Assembly (NCBI GenBank): GCA_016194635.1
Contig: JACQBC010000026.1
Span: 62,001 to 126,000 of the forward strand
Direction: 5' to 3'
Length of the DNA stretch: 64,000 bases
Source of the DNA: Gammaproteobacteria bacterium
Lineage (GTDB): Bacteria; Pseudomonadota; Gammaproteobacteria; UBA6429; Thiohalophilaceae
The notes beneath the pieces were generated by a model, which was not told where the DNA came from, made no database searches, and worked only from the letters and a program-made list of their open reading frames with translations. A program made the translations under genes and the position numbers. The number at the start of each line of letters is the position of its first letter. Position 1 is the stretch's first letter. Positions 59,176-64,000 of this stretch are shown here, in pieces.

Positions 59176-59233
59176 GGAACGCCCGTGTTCGGTAGCGGAA
59201 CGGTTAGCAGATTATATCGGCCGTCACGGGCAA

Positions 59234-59902
59234 TTATTCATACCAGCGGGTAAATTCACTCACTTCGGCGCGGGGAAGGCGGTACTGATTTACCGGCTGG
59301 GCGGTGTCGGCATAGCCTAACGCCATGCCACAGATCACCGCCAGCTGGGTCGGCAGGGCCAGGTGCTGACGCACGATCTCGGGGTATTCGGCCAACGCGG
59401 CTTGCGGACAGGTGTCTAGACCGAAACCGCGCGCGGCCAACATGACATTTTCAATAAACATCCCCATGTCAACCCAGGAGCCGCGTTCTAAGCCCTTATC
59501 AATCAGAAAGAAGAGTCCAACCGGCGCGCCAAAGAACCGGTAATTATTGGCCCAGGCCTGCATTTGGCGGGTTTTATCTTGGCGGGTGATTCCCAAGGCG
59601 TCGTAAAGGGCTTTACCCGTCGCTATGCGGCGAGAACGGTAAGGTTCTGTCCAATGGGTGGGATAATACTGGTAGTCGGGGTTTGCTTCTTGTTGGGTTT
59701 CCCGTGCGGTTAGGAGCCGCTGACTGAGCGTGTCTTTGCTTTGTCCCTGCACCACACAGACTTGCCAAGGCTGGCCATTGACCCCGGAGGGAGCCCAGCG
59801 CGCGGCTTCTAAAATAGCCTCGAGGGTTGCGTGTGGAACAGGACGGGGTGTGAAGGCGCGAGTGGATTTGCGTTCGCGCATGGCGTCGATAACCGTGAGC
59901 AT
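59234..59902 (-). CDS. Nitroreductase-family protein
   Basis: A 222-residue FMN-dependent oxidoreductase. The N-terminal RKSTRAFTPRPVP and the FMN-binding ARWAPSGVNGQPWQV are clear. A middle GMFIENVMLAARGFGLDTCP segment and C-terminal GMALGYAD complete the family pattern. Family members reduce nitroaromatics or quinones with NAD(P)H; the natural substrate is unknown. Confidence 0.92.
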   Translation of the reverse strand: MLTVIDAMRERKSTRAFTPRPVPHATLEAILEAARWAPSGVNGQPWQVCVVQGQSKDTLSQRLLTARETQQEANPDYQYYPTHWTEPYRSRRIATGKALYDALGITRQDKTRQMQAWANNYRFFGAPVGLFFLIDKGLERGSWVDMGMFIENVMLAARGFGLDTCPQAALAEYPEIVRQHLALPTQLAVICGMALGYADTAQPVNQYRLPRAEVSEFTRWYE

Positions 59903-59998
59903 AAGTATCCTTTAGTATATTCGCAGATGCTAATTTAAAGAAAATACGCTGCCTGCCGAAGTCATGGCAAGCGTTTTCATTCTAGCCATAGGTAAAGC

Positions 59999-60325
59999 AT
60001 GACGGTATCGGGAGACTATCTGGTGATTTCGGGGGTGCGCGAAGACGGTAAAACCCTTCGGCCCACGGATTGGATCGAGCGCATATCGTCTACCTTGGCG
60101 AGTTTTGACGAGGATCGCCGCCTGCGTTATTCCCTCAGCGTTAAACCCTGCATTATCGAGGGAGAGAAATGCCTGATCGTGGCCCGTTGTTTGGCACAGG
60201 TGAATCCCGCCGCCTATCACTTCGTCATGGATTTCGCCAGCAGTAACCGTCTCAAGGTCTATATCGACCGGCGTTTGGATGAGCGCGCCATGGGTTGTGA
60301 GTTACCGCCCGCGACAGCGGTTTAA
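59999..60325 (+). CDS. DUF3579-family protein
   Basis: A 108-residue protein from ATG 59999. It shows the DUF3579 pattern: ISGVREDGKTLRPTDWIERI, RLRYSLSVKP, and AAYHFVMDFASSNRLKVY. These small proteins are common in beta- and gammaproteobacteria and have no known function. Its stop codon overlaps the stop of the convergent DksA-like gene by a few bases. Confidence 0.82.
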   Translation: MTVSGDYLVISGVREDGKTLRPTDWIERISSTLASFDEDRRLRYSLSVKPCIIEGEKCLIVARCLAQVNPAAYHFVMDFASSNRLKVYIDRRLDERAMGCELPPATAV

Positions 60326-60954
60326 CCCCGTTGTTTTTCGCGGATTTCATCCAGGCTTTTGCAATCGATGCACAGGGTAGCGGTTGGGCGAGCCTCTAAC
60401 CGGCGTAAGCCGATATCCACCCCGCACTGTTCGCAATAACCGTATTCGCCGGTGTCGAGTTTTTCCAGGGATTCATCGATTTTTTTGATTAGCTTGCGTT
60501 CGCGATCGCGGGCGCGCAGCTCCATGGTGAATTCCGACTCTTGGGTGGCGCGGTCATTGGGGTCGGGAAAATTCGCCGCCTCGTCCTGCATATGATGCAC
60601 GGTGCGGTCGACTTCCTGCATCAATACCACTTTCCAGCCTTCGAGAATATTCCGGAAATGCTCCCGCTGAGTGTCATTCATATATTCCTCGCCCTTTTTA
60701 ATGGTATAGGGCGTGAAATTCTTGAATTCGGTGACATCGGCATTTTTATCGCGCGGGCGCGGCACGGCGACGGCCTTGACAGGAGCTTTCTTGGGCGGCG
60801 GGGCCTTTTTCGCGGGGCTGGCCGCCAGGGGTTTTTTTACCGCAACCGGGGCCGCTTTTTTCGGCGCCGGTTTCAAGGCCGGTTTTGCGGATTTCTCAGC
60901 TTTTACCTTGGGCGGTGGGGATTTCTTTGCAGGGGGTTTTTTCTTCACAGGCAT
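60322..60954 (-). CDS. DksA/TraR-family protein with long Lys/Pro/Ala-rich N-terminus
   Basis: A 210-residue regulator. The C-terminal half is DksA-like: a coiled coil with NFPDPNDRATQESE, then a C4 zinc finger of CEQCG and CIDCK. Residues 1-75 are almost only Lys, Ala and Pro, unusual for DksA itself but seen in some DksA-like paralogues. ATG 60954 is chosen because GGAG lies upstream; ATG 60975 is possible. DksA works with ppGpp at RNA polymerase; whether this paralogue does is unknown. It converges with DUF3579, the two stops overlapping. Confidence 0.88.
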   Translation of the reverse strand: MPVKKKPPAKKSPPPKVKAEKSAKPALKPAPKKAAPVAVKKPLAASPAKKAPPPKKAPVKAVAVPRPRDKNADVTEFKNFTPYTIKKGEEYMNDTQREHFRNILEGWKVVLMQEVDRTVHHMQDEAANFPDPNDRATQESEFTMELRARDRERKLIKKIDESLEKLDTGEYGYCEQCGVDIGLRRLEARPTATLCIDCKSLDEIREKQRG

Positions 60955-61163
60955 TCTCGTTTCTCCAGCCATCACTCAATACGACGCGCTTCTATAGCAA
61001 AATCAGATGACGGGTGCAATCGTTTTACTCCAGCCTCTATCTAGAATGCTAAGAAGGGGGCATATCTTAAAGAAATTTTGCTAAAAATCTAGCCCATCGG
61101 GCGGAGTGAGTAACAAGGAACAATACGTTACCCTAGCAAAAAATCTTGCCGTGAGGTGGTGTG

Positions 61164-61934
61164 ATGTCGTTGCAGGCCTTGTTATTCGATGTGGACGGTA
61201 CCTTGGCGGATACCGAACGGGACGGTCACCGGGTCGCGTTTAATCGGGCCTTTGCCCAGGCGGGTTTGGATTGGGACTGGTCGGTACCGCTATACGGTCA
61301 GTTATTGCAGATTACCGGTGGCAAGGAGCGGATCCGCCATTACCTGGATTGTTTCAATACGCAATTTCAACGGCCGACAAACCTAGAGGAATTTATCGCC
61401 ACCTTGCACAAAGCCAAAACCGCGATCTATGTTGAAATGCTCCAGGGCGGTGCTATTCCACTGCGGCCCGGTGTGAAGCGTTTACTTACCGAAGCACGCC
61501 AGGCCGGATTGCGCCTGGCCATTGCGACCACCACCACCCCTGACAATGTCACGGCCCTACTCCAAAGTACCTTGGGGCAGGAGGGGATTTCGTGGTTTGA
61601 ATGTATCGCGGCGGGGGATGTGGTGCCGGCCAAGAAACCCGCGGCCGATATTTACCGTTATGTCTTGCAACGCATGGATTTGCAACCCACGCAGTGTATT
61701 GCGTTCGAGGATTCCGAAAATGGGGCGAAATCCAGTGCTGCGGCCCGTATCCCCACCGTGATCACAACCAACGAATACACCCGCAACCAGCATTTCAACG
61801 GTGCGCTCCTGGTCGTAGATCAACTCGGTGAACCGCAGCAACCTTTTAGTCTCAAGCAGGGGGAGGCGAGTGGGTATCGCTGCGTCAACCTGGCGTTGCT
61901 GCGCGAACTGCAACTGCGGTATCCGGTCCGTTGA
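61164..61934 (+). CDS. HAD-superfamily hydrolase (CbbY-like)
   Basis: A 256-residue phosphatase-type enzyme. The nucleophile motif is FDVDGTLADTE (Asp9), with ATTTTPDN (motif II), AKKPAADIY (motif III Lys) and FEDSENG (motif IV). ATG 61164 has GAGG seven bases upstream. It resembles CbbY, a sugar-phosphate phosphatase often found near Calvin cycle genes; no Calvin cycle genes are in this window. The next gene starts inside its stop codon. Confidence 0.88.
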   Translation: MSLQALLFDVDGTLADTERDGHRVAFNRAFAQAGLDWDWSVPLYGQLLQITGGKERIRHYLDCFNTQFQRPTNLEEFIATLHKAKTAIYVEMLQGGAIPLRPGVKRLLTEARQAGLRLAIATTTTPDNVTALLQSTLGQEGISWFECIAAGDVVPAKKPAADIYRYVLQRMDLQPTQCIAFEDSENGAKSSAAARIPTVITTNEYTRNQHFNGALLVVDQLGEPQQPFSLKQGEASGYRCVNLALLRELQLRYPVR

Positions 61935-63103
61935 GCCCTGCGAGTAACCATCGCGCGGACTCGATCACGCCGTTTCATGTGATGCGGCTACTGGCGCGCG
62001 CCAAGCAGCTGGAGGCGGAAGGCCGCGATATTATTCACCTGGAAATTGGCGAACCGGATTTTCCTACCCCGCAACCTATCGTTGCAGCGGCGCACGCCGC
62101 GCTGGCGAACAACCCCATGCACTACACGGCCGCGACGGGTTTACCGGCATTAAAAGCCCGGATCGCAGCGTATTACCAGCAACGCTATCACGTTAGCGTT
62201 GCGCCGCAGCGGATCGTGATAACCGCCGGGGCTTCGGCCGCATTACTGTTAGCCTTGGCAGCCGTGTTGGATCTGGGACAGGAAATTTTACTCACCGATC
62301 CTGGTTACCCCTGCAATGCCAATATGGTGAATTTTCTTGGGGCGCGCGTACGTCGTATACCCGTGGGGGCAGACAATGCTTATCAATTTACCGCGGCCCT
62401 TATTCAGCAGCACTGGTCGACGGCGACCAAGGCGGTGCTATTGGCGTCTCCCTCCAACCCTACCGGTACCCTGATCCCAGAAGCGGAATTAGTGGCGGTT
62501 GTGGAACAGGTGACCCGCCGCGGCGGGGTTGTGATTGTGGATGAGATTTACCACGGTTTGGTGTATGGCCAACCACCGCCCTCGGTATTGAACATCACCG
62601 ATCACGCATTTGTGATTAATAGTTTCTCCAAGTATTTCGGCATGACCGGTTGGCGCTTGGGCTGGTTAATCCTACCGGAAAAATATTCCGATGTTATTGA
62701 TCGCTTCGCGCAAAATATCTATCTGGCCGCTTCTACTCCGGCGCAATACGCCGCATTGGCCGCCTTTGATCCCGCGACGCTCGCACTGTTGGAAACCCGC
62801 CGCGAGGAATTTCAGCAACGACGCGATGTGCTGCTGCCCGCGCTGATCGCGATGGGATTTGATGTGGCGCTAGCCCCACAAGGGGCTTTCTATATTTATG
62901 CCTCCTGCGCACGATTTACGCGCGATAGCCTGTACTGGTGTGAAGCTGTGCTGGAAAATGCGGGGGTGGCGATTGCGCCTGGGGTGGATTTTGGGGCATA
63001 CCGAGCGCAGAGCCACGTGCGTTTTGCCTATACCACGGGCATGGATAAATTACACCAAGGGTTGGCGCGTTTACGTGACTATATTCAGCCCGTGTTTAAA
63101 TAA
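61931..63103 (+). CDS. Pyridoxal-phosphate aminotransferase, class I/II
   Basis: A 390-residue transaminase. The PLP lysine is in NSFSKYFGMTGWRLGW, with EIGEPDFPTP near the start and SPSNPTGTL before it. The start is TTG 61931, which overlaps the stop of the HAD gene; the next in-frame ATG (61982) would cut into the conserved N-terminal arm. It probably is an aspartate/aromatic-type transaminase; the substrate is not clear. Confidence 0.9.
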   Translation: MSPASNHRADSITPFHVMRLLARAKQLEAEGRDIIHLEIGEPDFPTPQPIVAAAHAALANNPMHYTAATGLPALKARIAAYYQQRYHVSVAPQRIVITAGASAALLLALAAVLDLGQEILLTDPGYPCNANMVNFLGARVRRIPVGADNAYQFTAALIQQHWSTATKAVLLASPSNPTGTLIPEAELVAVVEQVTRRGGVVIVDEIYHGLVYGQPPPSVLNITDHAFVINSFSKYFGMTGWRLGWLILPEKYSDVIDRFAQNIYLAASTPAQYAALAAFDPATLALLETRREEFQQRRDVLLPALIAMGFDVALAPQGAFYIYASCARFTRDSLYWCEAVLENAGVAIAPGVDFGAYRAQSHVRFAYTTGMDKLHQGLARLRDYIQPVFK

Positions 63104-63216
63104 ATTCGTATACTTCGTGGCAGGCATTGATTTTCTAAGCCAAAACTAATTGAGTGTATACAAGTCGTATTAGCTAACCCCCCTGGCGCCTCAGGGGAGT
63201 CCGCAGGAGGATGTTT

Positions 63217-64000
63217 ATGAATATCCAAATCGTGTCGCTTCGGAAATTCGGGGCAATTTTGGGGTTAACACTGATGTTATTAAGCCCCGGGGTGAAGGCC
63301 CATGCCGACATTGATATACAAGTTTTTTATGATGAATTGGCCCCGTACGGTACTTGGATCGATCATCCGCGTTATCACTGGGTATGGTCTCCAAGTGACA
63401 TGCCCACCGATTGGCGCCCCTACAGTCAGGGGCATTGGGCAAATACCCTGGATCACGGTTGGGTATGGGTTTCCGATCAACAATGGGGCTGGGCGCCGTT
63501 TCATTACGGCCGCTGGTTTTTCGATACCGATTACGGCGGTTGGCTGTGGGTTCCAGGGCGGGTGTGGGGGCCCGGGTGGGTGGCCTGGCGCAGCGGCGGG
63601 GAATATATCGGTTGGGCGCCGTTGCCGCCCGAGGCCGAGTGGGATGAGGAACGCGGTTTAGTCACGGATGATTTGGATGACTATTACGGCGTCGAGCCCG
63701 ATCATTGGGTATTTATCGAAGAGCGTTATTTCCTTGCCCCGCGGTTGTACCGGTATGAGTATTTACCCCCGCGTAATCTGTCTATTATCCAGATTACCAA
63801 CAATATCACTAACTTTACGGTTGTTGATCACCGCATTGTCAATCATTGTGTTGATGTCCGGCACATTGAGCACATCACGCGACAACCGGTGCGGGTATGG
63901 AATGTTAATGAGGTGAGCGATATACAGCGGGTGCGTCATACCCATTATGATGTCAACACTATTCCAGTATACCGCCCTGGCGTAAAGGAAATACGCCGGC
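63217..64000 (+). CDS. DUF6600-type exported protein, 3'-truncated by the window
   Basis: The frame runs from ATG 63217 to the window end without a stop (261 codons seen). AGGAGG at 63205-63210 sits at the right distance. A signal peptide (LTLMLLSPGVKAHA) is followed by a Trp-rich region with repeated WVWVS, WGWAPFHYGRW, WLWVPGRVWGPGWV and YIGWAPLPPEA, the hallmark of DUF6600. Its function is unknown. A small hairpin, CCCCTG-GCGCCT-CAGGGG, lies just upstream. Confidence 0.85.
   Translation, partial: MNIQIVSLRKFGAILGLTLMLLSPGVKAHADIDIQVFYDELAPYGTWIDHPRYHWVWSPSDMPTDWRPYSQGHWANTLDHGWVWVSDQQWGWAPFHYGRWFFDTDYGGWLWVPGRVWGPGWVAWRSGGEYIGWAPLPPEAEWDEERGLVTDDLDDYYGVEPDHWVFIEERYFLAPRLYRYEYLPPRNLSIIQITNNITNFTVVDHRIVNHCVDVRHIEHITRQPVRVWNVNEVSDIQRVRHTHYDVNTIPVYRPGVKEIRR

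Overview
The window reads as a chromosomal segment of a gammaproteobacterium that oxidises reduced sulfur. Two syntenic blocks support this: yhbY-rlmE-ftsH-folP-glmM-tpiA-secG-tRNA-Leu-(dedA)-nuoA..N, and fMet tRNA-rimP-nusA-infB-rbfA-truB-rpsO-pnp. The sulfur lifestyle is inferred from soxYZ and a secreted DsrE-family protein. The genus cannot be told from the sequence alone.

Layout. (1) 1-8,270 is an accessory block for secreted or surface proteins: the end of a beta-helix protein, three tandem multicopper-oxidase-like genes (called A, B and C here), a small lipoprotein and a subtilisin-like protease. C and the protease end in the same three Ig-like repeats. (2) 8,504-16,630 holds a carrier and housekeeping genes, ending in tRNA-Leu(GAG). 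(3) 16,683-31,944 holds a DedA protein and the complete 14-gene complex I operon in canonical order. (4) 32,102-37,031 holds a membrane histidine kinase and sigma-54 activator pair, a periplasmic DsrE-like protein and divergent soxYZ. (5) 37,352-46,022 is the initiator-tRNA/transcription-translation operon. (6) 46,155-48,850 is an eroded stretch with a lipoprotein, gene relics and a protein made of three integrase-type repeats. (7) 48,850-53,685 is a minus-strand copper operon: a full three-domain multicopper oxidase, a SCO protein and a cytochrome c/periplasmic-binding fusion. (8) 54,170-64,000 holds an M28 peptidase, murI, acs, a PilZ protein, a nitroreductase, DUF3579, a DksA-like regulator, a HAD phosphatase, an aminotransferase and the start of a DUF6600 protein.

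The most interesting signal is in region 1. A keeps the copper ligands of its first cupredoxin domain (HxxHxH and HCH...H...M) and has lost those of its second. B is the mirror image: its first domain has lost them, and its second keeps HxxHxH and HSH. C has lost both sets and has gained an Ig-like tail. A and B together carry the eight histidines a trinuclear copper site needs plus one type 1 site, which suggests a split, hetero-oligomeric multicopper oxidase. This is an inference from motifs; no structure or homology search was run.

The respiratory, sulfur and copper genes fit an organism that feeds electrons from inorganic sulfur compounds, and perhaps metals, into its respiratory chain. 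The substrate of either copper oxidase system cannot be read from the sequence.
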